Of a stretch of DNA of 64,000 nt, positions 17,365-25,106 are shown piece after piece. Under the pieces are notes generated by a model, which worked only from the letters and a program-made list of their open reading frames with translations, was not told where the DNA came from and searched no databases. The translations under genes and the position numbers were made by a program. The first letter of the stretch is position 1. Each line of letters begins with the position of its first letter. Origin of the DNA: JAWXBM01 sp964470455 (GTDB lineage: Bacteria > Pseudomonadota > Gammaproteobacteria > Xanthomonadales > SZUA-36); the NCBI GenBank assembly GCA_964470455.1, contig CAYYCX010000005.1, positions 47,869 to 111,868 of the forward strand, in the 5' to 3' direction.

Positions 17365-17871
17365 CTACCCCTGGTCGGCAGCCAGCGCCTTCACCGCCGC
17401 TTCCCAGGGCAACAGGGCGCACCGTACACGCGCCGGATAACGTCGTACCGCCAGCAGCGCCTGCAATGATTCCAGCCCCGGCTTGCTTTGCTTGTCCTTA
17501 AGGGCTGACACCAGAAGGTCATGTTGCCGGCTGATTTCCGACGGGGTTTTCTGCGGCGCGGCCTCGCACAGCATTGACGCCGAGGCCATGCAGATGGCGC
17601 AGGCTTCGCCGTCAAAAGCGGCAGCGGCAATGTGGTCGTCAACTACCTGGAACTGCATTTCCACCTTGTCGCCACACAATGGGTTGTACAACTCATGGCG
17701 GTGCGTCACAGCGATGGCCCGACGGTAACCCACCGGTTCCGCGGCATGCTCCACCACCGCATCGCGGTAAAGGTTGGCCAGGGCGATGTCTTCCTCGGTA
17801 ACCGTGGGTCCCGGCTGTGTGGATTCCGGCCGTTCCGTAGTAGCGGGCTTGTTGCTCGGTTCCGGTTTCAT
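17365..17871 (-). CDS. sufU: SufU/NifU-type iron-sulfur scaffold protein
   Basis: 168 residues. The three conserved cysteine sites of SufU are visible: NPLCGD near residue 66-71, GEACAICMASASML near 89-102 and RVRCALLPWEA near 149-159. SufU relays persulfide sulfur from SufS in Fe-S cluster assembly. The N-terminal 20 residues are a Pro/Thr-rich extension not needed by the family. The ATG overlaps the stop of the upstream endonuclease-like gene by four bases (ATGA), implying translational coupling to a protein with no known Fe-S role. The rest of a SUF operon is absent here. Confidence 0.88.
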   Translation of the reverse strand: MKPEPSNKPATTERPESTQPGPTVTEEDIALANLYRDAVVEHAAEPVGYRRAIAVTHRHELYNPLCGDKVEMQFQVVDDHIAAAAFDGEACAICMASASMLCEAAPQKTPSEISRQHDLLVSALKDKQSKPGLESLQALLAVRRYPARVRCALLPWEAAVKALAADQG

Positions 17872-19148
17872 GGCTGCGGGGTCCCAGGTTGCATATCAGG
17901 GAGCTTCACATCCAGCCACACCAGGTGGTGGTCGGAGACATCGACCCATTCGTGCCCGGGCTCACCTGTGGCCGGCCAGAATACGCCGCCACCCAGCACT
18001 TCAATCCCGCTTGAGGGAAGCACGTAATCCAGGCGCAGGTTGCCAGTGTAACGGTCGTCGAAATCGGCGGTATCCGCGGCGGGGTCACCTTTCTGCCGCG
18101 TGTTCAGCCCGGCCTGTAGTTGGCTGGCTGATGCCGCTCCCGAACTCGTGGGCGTGAACCCGGCGTTGATGCGCTCGTGCTCCAGCAATTGCTGGCTGGC
18201 GCCGGGCAGGGAGTCACCATCATTCGGGTCGGCATTTAAATCACCCAGGATCACGAACGGCGAATCAGCCGCAAGTCCGCCCTTGATCCCCCGGTCATCG
18301 GTCCACTGCGCGGAAATTTCCGGCCGCAGGTAATCCGCCCAGAAACGCAGCTCATCAAAATTGCGCAAGCCATTGCGGTTTTCCGGGCCATCGAAGACCG
18401 GCGGGGTGGGGTGAAAGGCCAGCACATGCAGCGTGGCGTTACCCATTCGCACGCTGACATCCCAATGCGACTTGGAGGACAGGCGCAATTGCTGCCAGGT
18501 ATCGTCACTGTAAAAAGCGCTGCCATCCGGCTTCACCGGGCGCCGGGCGCCCTCCAGTTCCGCCCAGCGGAATTGCCGGAAAGTTCGCACCGATTCGGCA
18601 TCAATGGGAAAACGCGACAGCAGCAACATTCCGTACTGGCCGGGAAAATGCCCGAAACCCCAGGCATCGGCCGGGCCGCTCACTTTGCCGTCGCCGTCGA
18701 TATCCAGCCCGCTGGGAATACCCGTGTTGGATTCTGCGCGATAGTGGAAAGGATACTCGATGGCCTGGCGACCGGCCTCGGCATGCGCCAGGAAATTGCG
18801 GTTCAGCAGGCCGGAGGCATCCACGCCCGGGTCATAATCAAACTCATTCAGAAGCACGATATCCGGACGCACGGTTTGCAAGATGGCGGCCACCTTGCGT
18901 AACCGCTCATGCTGTGGATCCCGCAGCGCGGTCGCCATCATTCCAGCCCGCTCAAAACCCATGGCAATATTGAATGTCGCGATGCGCAGTACGGTTGCCG
19001 AAGCCTGGATGTTTTCGGGAGTTGGATTCATGTAGCCGGCGCCGGTTAGAGCGGGAAAAGGTGTGCAACCACTTATCGCCACGGACAGGGCCAGCATGGC
19101 CGAAAGGCACCAGCCGGTGGGGGTTGCGAAAGGTCGTGTTGCGGCCAT
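17868..19148 (-). CDS. Endonuclease/exonuclease/phosphatase-family lipoprotein
   Basis: 426 residues. A signal sequence with lipobox ISGC near residue 27 suggests a lipoprotein or exported protein. The EEP fold motifs are in order: 'LRIATFNIAMGF', 'PDIVLLNEFDYD' (metal-binding Glu), 'LAFHPTPP', 'FVILGDLNADPND', 'RLDYVLPSS' and the catalytic His in 'DVSDHHLVWLDVKL'. The family cleaves phosphodiester or phosphomonoester bonds in nucleic acids, lipids or sugars; outside the cytoplasm a nuclease or phospholipase-like role is possible. It overlaps sufU by four bases. Confidence 0.87.
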   Translation of the reverse strand: MAATRPFATPTGWCLSAMLALSVAISGCTPFPALTGAGYMNPTPENIQASATVLRIATFNIAMGFERAGMMATALRDPQHERLRKVAAILQTVRPDIVLLNEFDYDPGVDASGLLNRNFLAHAEAGRQAIEYPFHYRAESNTGIPSGLDIDGDGKVSGPADAWGFGHFPGQYGMLLLSRFPIDAESVRTFRQFRWAELEGARRPVKPDGSAFYSDDTWQQLRLSSKSHWDVSVRMGNATLHVLAFHPTPPVFDGPENRNGLRNFDELRFWADYLRPEISAQWTDDRGIKGGLAADSPFVILGDLNADPNDGDSLPGASQQLLEHERINAGFTPTSSGAASASQLQAGLNTRQKGDPAADTADFDDRYTGNLRLDYVLPSSGIEVLGGGVFWPATGEPGHEWVDVSDHHLVWLDVKLPDMQPGTPQP

Positions 19149-19178
19149 GTGCCTATGATAACCAAGCCAAGCCTCAAA

Positions 19179-20522
19179 TTAAGCCAGTTTGCGTTCCAGC
19201 AGCGGATACCACAGGGCCTGTCCCAGCCCGCGAGCGCCCATGAATATCAAAACCGCCAGCCATAAACCCCACAGGCCCTGTTGCTCAGTGAGCGGTGTCA
19301 ACACCGCCAGGTAAACCGCGAACGCCAGGCCCATGGTCACCATCATGGGAAAGGCCGCCGTGGCGCTGATGTAAACCCCGTCAAACTGGTAGCACCACAC
19401 CGCCACCAACGGCAGAGCAACCAGCAGGGGCAACAGGCCGGCCACCAGCGCGCGCACGGAGGGCAGGTCGGTCAGCAGGGCGGCTATGCTGTTGCCCAGC
19501 AGGCCGAACAGGAGCATATAGAAAACCGCAGCCGCCAACGCCCATGCACTGGTAAGCAACACCCAGCGCCGGAACGCGGCCCGGTCTCGCGCCCCCCAGG
19601 CCGCGCCGGCCAATGCTTCGGCGGCATGCGCGAATCCATCCATGCCCAGCGAGATCAGCAGCAGGAACTGCATCATGATGTGGCTGGCGGCCATCTCCGC
19701 CGGCCCCAGGTTGCCGGCCACGCGCATGATCATTGCCAGCGCGGTCATCAAAAAGATGGTGCGGATGAAAATGAAACCATTGACGAACATCAAGCTGCTG
19801 AACTGGCGCAGCCGCCAGGTAGTACTTGCAACCAGGCGGGTTTGCAGCAGCGGTATATCCAGCAGGCCCAGCAACACGCGAATACTGACCAGCGCGGTCA
19901 GCCATTGCGCGATCAGCGTGCCCCAGGCCACGCCGGCTACACCCATGTCAAAGCCGATCACGAATACCAGGTTGAGCGCGGCATTGGTGAAGTTCAGCAG
20001 CAGTTGCAGGTATAGAATCGCCCGGACTTTTGCCATGCCAAACAGCACACCGACAATGGCGTAACTGAGCAGAGTGGCAGGTGAGGACCAGATCCTGATG
20101 CGAAAGTATTCAGCGGTGATCGATGCCACGGCTTCGGGCGGCGACATGATGCGCAGCGACGCCAGCAACAGGGCCTCATGGAACAGCAGCAGCAACAAGG
20201 CAAAGAGGAGTGCCAGCGCGCAGGACCGGATCACCGTGGTGACCAGGCCTGCGGCATCCTTGCGGCCCCGGGCCTGGGCCACCATGCCGGTGGTGCCCAT
20301 GCGCAGAAAGCCCAGGGACCACAGCAGGTAATTGAAAATCACGCTGCCGAGGCCTACCGCCGCCAGGTGCACCGGGCTGGGCAGGTGCCCAATGGCCCAG
20401 GTGTCCACCAACCCGAGCATGGGCTCTGACGAATTGGCCAGGATGGCCGGCCCGGCGATTGCCCAGATCCGGTGATGCGGGCGTGACAGGTCGTCAGCGG
20501 TTGTGGTGCCTGATGCGTTCAT
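19179..20522 (-). CDS. MATE family efflux transporter (DinF-like)
   Basis: 447 residues with about 12 hydrophobic helices in two pseudo-repeats, the size and layout of MATE transporters. 'AGPAILANSSEPMLGLVDTWAIGHL' is the typical first helix of the DinF branch, and 'AQARGRKDA' and 'MDGFAHAAEALAGAAWGARD' are conserved loops. It should export an organic cation or drug in exchange for Na+ or H+ across the inner membrane. No regulator is adjacent. It may share a transcript with the downstream EEP lipoprotein, whose start lies 30 bases beyond its stop. Confidence 0.92.
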   Translation of the reverse strand: MNASGTTTADDLSRPHHRIWAIAGPAILANSSEPMLGLVDTWAIGHLPSPVHLAAVGLGSVIFNYLLWSLGFLRMGTTGMVAQARGRKDAAGLVTTVIRSCALALLFALLLLLFHEALLLASLRIMSPPEAVASITAEYFRIRIWSSPATLLSYAIVGVLFGMAKVRAILYLQLLLNFTNAALNLVFVIGFDMGVAGVAWGTLIAQWLTALVSIRVLLGLLDIPLLQTRLVASTTWRLRQFSSLMFVNGFIFIRTIFLMTALAMIMRVAGNLGPAEMAASHIMMQFLLLISLGMDGFAHAAEALAGAAWGARDRAAFRRWVLLTSAWALAAAVFYMLLFGLLGNSIAALLTDLPSVRALVAGLLPLLVALPLVAVWCYQFDGVYISATAAFPMMVTMGLAFAVYLAVLTPLTEQQGLWGLWLAVLIFMGARGLGQALWYPLLERKLA

Positions 20523-20611
20523 GTGTGCCTGCGTGCCAGATTCAGCGAGTCAGATTAAGTGTGCCAGCTTGCTTGCCGGTATCAGCGTGCTGTGATCGAT
20601 TCGCACAAGGT

Positions 20612-21526
20612 TCAAGGTTCAACGGCCACGCAGCCGTCCGGAACGGCGGGCTCGGGCAGCCGGTAATTGTCGTCGCCAAAAATTGCCTGCAGTCGCAGCA
20701 AAGCCGGTTCCACCTGTTGCCACTGGCTTGCAGCCAGCCCCGCATCAAACGCCGCGACTCGAGCGTCCTCGCGGTTGTAACGCAGGGCCTGGACGGAAAC
20801 CGGCTGGCCGGCCAGGGCATCCAGCACATCCTGCAGGTTTTCCGCTTTGTCATCCGCCATGACGATGGCGCGCGGCAGCGGGTTTTCCGTGGCTCGAAGC
20901 AGGGCCAGCAGCATTTCGCCCTTGTCCTGGCCGGCGGTGAGGTAGACGCCCGCCTCGTACAGGGTCTCGCGGCTGTCTGGCGACGGTGTGAGCCGAAGGA
21001 CGTCGTCGTTGCCGAGCGGCATGCGGCTGAAATCCAGTTCATTGCGGCGCAACTCCCGCAGCGAGGCGGCGGCGAAATCGGGGCCACGGGAGGTGATGAT
21101 GATGGAAGTGAATCCTTCGTCCTGCAAAGACCGTACGATTCCGGCGCCGTCGGTCTGGGTGGGGCGCATGGCGCTGGCGAAGTACAGCGCTCCCTGGGCC
21201 GCCAGGCGGTCAGTCACCAGCCGTGGGTCACAGCGGTTCGCAGCCTGGAGTTCCTTCTGCCAGTAATACCACTGGTCGGAACCGAGATCCTGCTCCATGG
21301 CCAGGAGGGTATTGTCGAGATCGTAGATCACCAGCACCTGGTCTTTACCTACCAGCGTGGCGAGGTCGCGCGCGGTTTGGCCTACTTCAGCCAGGTTGGA
21401 TGACTCGCGCATCTGGCTGGCGGGCAGGTCGGAAACAACCGGCCTTGCCGTGGTGCAGGCGCTGGTCAGCGCCAGCAGCATCAGCGCCAGGACGATGTAG
21501 GGCAGTTTGCGTTGAAGGGCGTGCAT
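20612..21526 (-). CDS. DUF2608 HAD-like lipoprotein
   Basis: 304 residues. A signal peptide ending LTSAC is an approximate lipobox. The core has HAD-like motifs: 'VLVIYDLDNTLLAM' (motif I DxD), 'IIITSRG' (motif II) and 'AIVMADDKAENLQ' (motif IV), matching DUF2608, a group of exported HAD-fold proteins of unknown substrate. It probably acts as a phosphatase in the periplasm or at the outer membrane. It is a single-gene unit upstream of the MATE gene on the same strand. Confidence 0.82.
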   Translation of the reverse strand: MHALQRKLPYIVLALMLLALTSACTTARPVVSDLPASQMRESSNLAEVGQTARDLATLVGKDQVLVIYDLDNTLLAMEQDLGSDQWYYWQKELQAANRCDPRLVTDRLAAQGALYFASAMRPTQTDGAGIVRSLQDEGFTSIIITSRGPDFAAASLRELRRNELDFSRMPLGNDDVLRLTPSPDSRETLYEAGVYLTAGQDKGEMLLALLRATENPLPRAIVMADDKAENLQDVLDALAGQPVSVQALRYNREDARVAAFDAGLAASQWQQVEPALLRLQAIFGDDNYRLPEPAVPDGCVAVEP

Positions 21527-21622
21527 GGTTTCAATCTGCTGCTGGATTGAGCATCACTCTGCCAGCCCCGGCGCCGGGCTGCAATTGCCAACGTCAACCC
21601 GTGGTGAATGCGCCCAGATTGA

Positions 21623-21651
21623 TTGAATCCGGACCGGCCTTCCCCTACAAT
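21623..21651 (+). promoter_or_regulatory. Promoter of tRNA-Ser
   Basis: TTGAAT at 21623-21628 and TACAAT at 21646-21651 are separated by exactly 17 bases, about 62 bases before the mature tRNA-Ser. A hairpin (21668-21696: GTTCAAC/GTTGAAC arms and CCCC/GGGG) lies in the leader between them. Confidence 0.65.
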
Positions 21652-21713
21652 TGCCGCCCTTCCCGTGGTTCAACTCCCCATTTATCGGGGTTGAACAGCA
21701 ATTTCCATGTTCT

Positions 21714-21806
21714 GGAGAGATGCCGGAGCGGTTGAACGGGCTCGCCTGGAAAGCGGGTATACGGTTTATAGCCGTATCGAGGGTTCGAATCCCTCTCTCT
21801 CCGCCA
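21714..21806 (+). tRNA. tRNA-Ser (anticodon GGA)
   Basis: 93 bases including the encoded CCA. The acceptor GGAGAGA pairs with TCTCTCC, the anticodon loop CTGGAAAGC carries GGA, and the long variable arm (TATACGG...CCGTATC) identifies a class II tRNA-Ser. The T-arm GGTTCGAATCC is intact. Its 3' end is the left attachment core of the following integrative element. Confidence 0.98.
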
Positions 21807-21809
21807 AAT
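21793..21809 (+). repeat. Left attachment core (attL)
   Basis: 17-bp direct repeat at the 3' end of tRNA-Ser, identical to 26519-26535. It restores the tRNA acceptor stem after integration. Confidence 0.88.
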
Positions 21810-21832
21810 AGTGTCGTAAGGCATTGAAAAAT

Positions 21833-21860
21833 AGCCCGCTTTTTTTGGCGGGCTTTTTTG
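21833..21860 (+). terminator. Terminator just inside the left end of the element
   Basis: The stem AGCCCGC/GCGGGCT with an eight-base T-rich loop is followed by TTTTTT. It ends the tRNA-Ser transcript within element DNA and replaces the displaced chromosomal terminator at 26538. Confidence 0.75.
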
Positions 21861-21880
21861 TTCCCTACATAAAACCCTAC
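21861..21880 (+). repeat. Putative integrase arm site, left
   Basis: Two CCCTAC motifs (21863-21868 and 21875-21880) with a 12-base period. The same 20-base arrangement, 17 of 20 identical and in the same orientation, occurs at 26367-26386 next to the integrase gene. This is expected for arm-type sites bound by the integrase N-terminal domain. The following 240 bases (to 22120) hold no gene that I can support. Confidence 0.6.
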
Positions 21881-22120
21881 TTTTTCAATCGCGCTTTAGT
21901 GTCGAATTAAATTTTCTGAAAATTTTAGTTGCCCGCGCAAAAATCCGAAGGCAGACACGTATCCTCCGGCTCAAGCCGTAGAGATTTTGACGGCCCCTCC
22001 CTAGGCTGGCCCGTGCTCCCGAAAACCTTTTAGTGCGGAAAAATGGAAACTCTGAGGGCTGGGAAGCGTTTCAAGAGTGGCCAGACTTTGGAGAGTCCCT
22101 TCCCCTATGCAAGCTGCTTA

Positions 22121-22609
22121 TCAGGGTTCGCTTTCATCGCCGCTCGATTTTGCTAGGCGATGTGCCAAGAGTTCAGCCCAGGCCTGCCGGTCCTCCAGCC
22201 GTACCCGGTTCAAGTCTCGCCAGTCTCGTTCGTCCAATGCCGCCAGAATGTCATCACGATGCAACAGCCTTTGGTAACTGCAAGCAGCGATAGCCCGCAC
22301 CAGTTCAATGAAGCGGGTAACAGTTTCGCCATGCTGAAGGTTCCCGTTACCGATTCTTAGTGCGGATTCGGCTTCATTTTTTCGTGCAACAATTGGTGCA
22401 TTCAAAAGGGGTGTTCGTTGCGCGGTATTTTGGGGCGTTGTTGCGTTGTTGTTGCACTGGTTGTTGCACTCCAAAACCCTACGCGCTAAGGCTTTCAGGC
22501 TGGTGTGTTGCGTACTCGTTACGGGCATTGTTGCGCTGATAACCCCAGTTTGTTGCGCGTTGCGCGTCCTAGGGTATGCAACACGCAACAAATCTGATTC
22601 AGGCGTCAT
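22121..22609 (-). CDS. Hypothetical protein, last gene of the element
   Basis: 162 residues, overlapping the end of the AAA ATPase gene by 11 bases. The N-terminal half is low-complexity and Asn/Thr-rich; the C-terminal half (from about residue 85) is helical and charged, with 'RFIELVRAIAACSYQRLLHRDDILAALDERDWRDLN'. I do not recognise the family. Its position downstream of a RepA-like ATPase suggests a partner in replication or maintenance of the element, which is inference from context only. Confidence 0.6.
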   Translation of the reverse strand: MTPESDLLRVAYPRTRNAQQTGVISATMPVTSTQHTSLKALARRVLECNNQCNNNATTPQNTAQRTPLLNAPIVARKNEAESALRIGNGNLQHGETVTRFIELVRAIAACSYQRLLHRDDILAALDERDWRDLNRVRLEDRQAWAELLAHRLAKSSGDESEP

Positions 22610-23642
22610 TTCGTGCCTTCCTGGTCGGGCGATAGCGCCCTTCCTGTTGTGCCTTGTTGAGTGCCCTGCAGACTGTAGACCGGTTATAGCCCAACTCTCG
22701 CGCTATCTCTGCCTGAGATAATCCCAATTCGGCCATTTCAATCATTTGCTGGTCGGCTGCTTCCGCTACCGGGCGCATGGTCCAGGTCTGTGTCCCTTTG
22801 GCATCGGTGGTCAAGGTCGCTTCGATAGGCTCAACTTCCTGCCCAAACAGTGCACGGGCCTTTTCAAAATGAATTTCAAACCGCGCCCCTTCATCCGCCG
22901 TGTAATCGCTTGGCCGCTTCAGCAGAATGGATGTATCAAGCAAATCCTCGCGCTTTGAGGTTCCGCGCTGATTGCCATTCTTCCCGGCATGATGGATGAA
23001 CAGGACGGACCGCCCGGACGCGCGCATCCGCAATCCCCATTCAGCAACCATCAGCCAGGACTCCGCATCATTCTCACTTGCCCCTGAATGACGGACCAGA
23101 CAGGACAGGTTATCCACGATGATGACTTGAGCATCTCCCAGGACGCGCTCTATGGAGTGCTGGCCCTCATAGGTCGCCAGGTCCGGCATGATTCCATCGT
23201 GCTGACAATCAGGGGTTACAAACCGCAGAAAGCTTTCCGGCGGTTCATTGGCCGCAGATTCAACAATGCGTGCCACACGCTCACGCAAGGCAGCTCCCGG
23301 CATTTCTCCATCCAGGTATAGAACGGGTACTGGTTCCGCTGATTTCCAGCCCAGGAAAGCGCCACCGCTGGCCAGGGCATAGGCAATCGACAGGGCAACA
23401 TGGGTTTTGCCAACGCCTCGCCAGGCATAGAGCATGTTCAGGCTTTGGCTTTGTAGCCAGGGAGACAACAACATTCGCCGTTCCGGGAAACTCGTTGTTA
23501 GCAGGCTGGCAAGGTCCAGGGCTATCGGTGGCTTGCCTGCAATCGGTGTGTGGATTCGTAGAATTTCCGTGTGCGGGTCTTGAGATTCGACTGTATAGCC
23601 CATCAAGGCGCTTTCGTTCACGGGTTGAGTGTTCGCGCTCAT
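22599..23642 (-). CDS. RepA-like AAA family ATPase with C-terminal HTH
   Basis: 347 residues. A RecA/RepA-type hexameric ATPase core is visible: Walker A 'AWRGVGKT' near residue 72-79, 'VLYLDGEMP' next, Walker B 'VIIVDNLS' near 175 and 'SVLFIHHAGKNG' (sensor/DnaB-like motif). This matches the AAA_25/RepA helicase group used by small plasmids and integrated elements. The C-terminus carries a helix-turn-helix, 'GLSQAEIARELGYNRSTVCRALNKA'. It probably unwinds the element's origin for autonomous replication. The ATG overlaps the preceding stop by four bases. Confidence 0.85.
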   Translation of the reverse strand: MSANTQPVNESALMGYTVESQDPHTEILRIHTPIAGKPPIALDLASLLTTSFPERRMLLSPWLQSQSLNMLYAWRGVGKTHVALSIAYALASGGAFLGWKSAEPVPVLYLDGEMPGAALRERVARIVESAANEPPESFLRFVTPDCQHDGIMPDLATYEGQHSIERVLGDAQVIIVDNLSCLVRHSGASENDAESWLMVAEWGLRMRASGRSVLFIHHAGKNGNQRGTSKREDLLDTSILLKRPSDYTADEGARFEIHFEKARALFGQEVEPIEATLTTDAKGTQTWTMRPVAEAADQQMIEMAELGLSQAEIARELGYNRSTVCRALNKAQQEGRYRPTRKARNDA

Positions 23643-24001
23643 GCTGCCCTCGCTTGGGTATCGGCTACCACGAGAATGCTTCCAGCAAGTGCGCGCTCGA
23701 TACCATCACGGAACAATGCCGCTGCAATCTGCCGACGCTGTACCGGGTCTTGGCTGGCATCGCCGGTTATCAGAATCGGTTCATGGCCCGCCAGGAAGCT
23801 CCAGCAATAACTGAAAGGGTTTTCACCATCAGGCAGCACGACGGTTAAATGCTTGGGGTGTTCCTTCTGCCATTCCCAGGCATCGGGGCCCGTGGCTATC
23901 CAGACTGTTCCAAATTGCTGATTGCATCCTGAATACCGCTGAAGCTGACTCGGATTCTGCAGGATGGATTTAACCCGCTTGCCGAAAGGTGGAAGCTTCA
24001 T
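23639..24001 (-). CDS. Small hypothetical protein of the element
   Basis: 120 residues, with an ATGA overlap at each end (24001 side with the 74-residue protein, 23639 side with the ATPase). Visible features are 'TVWIATGPDAWEWQKEH' and 'PILITGDASQDPVQRRQIAAALFRDGIERALAGS'. The first segment resembles a Toprim-like strand-loop pattern only loosely. I do not recognise the family. Tight coupling to the RepA-like ATPase suggests a shared role. Confidence 0.65.
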   Translation of the reverse strand: MKLPPFGKRVKSILQNPSQLQRYSGCNQQFGTVWIATGPDAWEWQKEHPKHLTVVLPDGENPFSYCWSFLAGHEPILITGDASQDPVQRRQIAAALFRDGIERALAGSILVVADTQARAA

Positions 24002-24222
24002 AACGGCATCTCCGGCAGGGTGATTGACGGAAAGCGCAGCTCGCCATTGATTCGCTCTGCTTGGACGATAAGGCAGGCCAGGGCACGGACTGGCTTCATG
24101 TCCGCATTCGATACGATGAGCTGTAACCGGTACGTCGTGTTAGACTGGCCCTGCATTCCCGCCGGATTGTCTTTTGAGATAGCGCCCTGGTCCACAGCCA
24201 GGGCGTTTTTGCTTGCGCTCAT
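23998..24222 (-). CDS. Small hypothetical protein of the element
   Basis: 74 residues from the ATG at 24222, which overlaps the stop of the AlpA-like gene by four bases (ATGA) and is itself followed by an ATGA overlap. No domain is recognisable; a segment 'ADMKPVRALACLIVQAERINGELRFPSITLPEMPL' has the look of a small folded unit. Both overlaps make it likely to be translated. Confidence 0.55.
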   Translation of the reverse strand: MSASKNALAVDQGAISKDNPAGMQGQSNTTYRLQLIVSNADMKPVRALACLIVQAERINGELRFPSITLPEMPL

Positions 24223-24413
24223 GCTGCACACTGTTCCAGCCGTTCAGCCACAAAGCGTTGCAGCTCGGATTCAGGGTTTAGGGTCCGCTGGCCAATTTTA
24301 ATGGCCTTGAGTTGGCCCGAACCCATCAGCTCATAGACGGTTGAACGGCCAATTCCCAGGCGGCGGCAAACTTCCGGGATTGGGTTTGCCAGGGGTTCAT
24401 TGCGGTGTTCCAT
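24219..24413 (-). CDS. AlpA/excisionase-like helix-turn-helix protein
   Basis: 64 residues with the pattern 'PIPEVCRRLGIGRSTVYELMGSGQLKAIKIGQRT', the winged-HTH arrangement of MerR-like AlpA and excisionase proteins. Such proteins either activate integrase transcription or direct excision of P4-like elements. It starts a tightly overlapping run of genes leading to the ATPase. The 96 bases between it and the upstream gene are likely to hold its promoter, but I could not pick one out with confidence. Confidence 0.82.
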   Translation of the reverse strand: MEHRNEPLANPIPEVCRRLGIGRSTVYELMGSGQLKAIKIGQRTLNPESELQRFVAERLEQCAA

Positions 24414-24509
24414 TGCTCCATCCTCTTGCTGTCCGTGCGATGGTGCCCGGACTTGTCAGGATGAATCATGGCAAGCGGCTTTCGCCGTTAACTGGTTATC
24501 GGAGAATGT

Positions 24510-25106
24510 TCAGATATTTTTTGTTCGGATGCGTGAAAGGGCATCTTGAATCTGCTTTCGAGTTGGCTTGTATGCTCGCCCCTCGAAGGTGAACCAGTAT
24601 TCAAGCTCGCCAGTTTGATTGTCTACGTTCAGGACAAACCTATCGGAGCATGTATCAAATTCCGCGTCTGTTGGGTCATCGTACAGCGCCCAATACGTCA
24701 GTATCGAATCGCTATCGAGGGTGTCCAATTCTTTGCAGATTTCTTGCAGCACAGTGCGCAATGGGCCAGGTCTGCGCTTGCTAGATTTGCCAGCTTTGCT
24801 GCTTCTTGCCGTTGTCAGTGCTGCTTCAAATTTTGGCAATTGCAAATTGACGCTCTCTCTTTCTACTCGCTCAAAGGCTTGTGCAAAATGGTCAAAGTCT
24901 CCGCGTTGCGCTGCGAGCATGGCCTCTTTGGAATGTATCAAGACTAGTTGGCAAGGATGCAAACTGTTGGGGTCGATTGTTGATTTGTTGAGCTTCAAAT
25001 ACTTGCGCGCCTCCCTAGCATAGTGCTCAATTCGGGCGGGGTATGGATAGTTGCGTTGGTATTGCTCAAACGCCTTGAACAGCTTTTTCTTGTCAAATTT
25101 GCTCAC
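24510..25106 (-). CDS. Unknown protein coupled to the integrase
   Basis: 198 residues starting at GTG 25106, which overlaps the integrase stop codon (GTGA), so its translation is probably coupled. The N-terminus is basic and helical, the middle has 'RSSKAGKSSKRRPGPLRTVLQEI' and the C-terminal third alternates strands, 'FVLNVDNQTGELEYWFTFEGRAYKPTRKQIQDAL'. No family is recognised and no membrane segment is seen. Its place directly after int is unusual for a structural or replication gene and may mark a small cargo or a recombination accessory factor. Confidence 0.65.
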   Translation of the reverse strand: MSKFDKKKLFKAFEQYQRNYPYPARIEHYAREARKYLKLNKSTIDPNSLHPCQLVLIHSKEAMLAAQRGDFDHFAQAFERVERESVNLQLPKFEAALTTARSSKAGKSSKRRPGPLRTVLQEICKELDTLDSDSILTYWALYDDPTDAEFDTCSDRFVLNVDNQTGELEYWFTFEGRAYKPTRKQIQDALSRIRTKNI

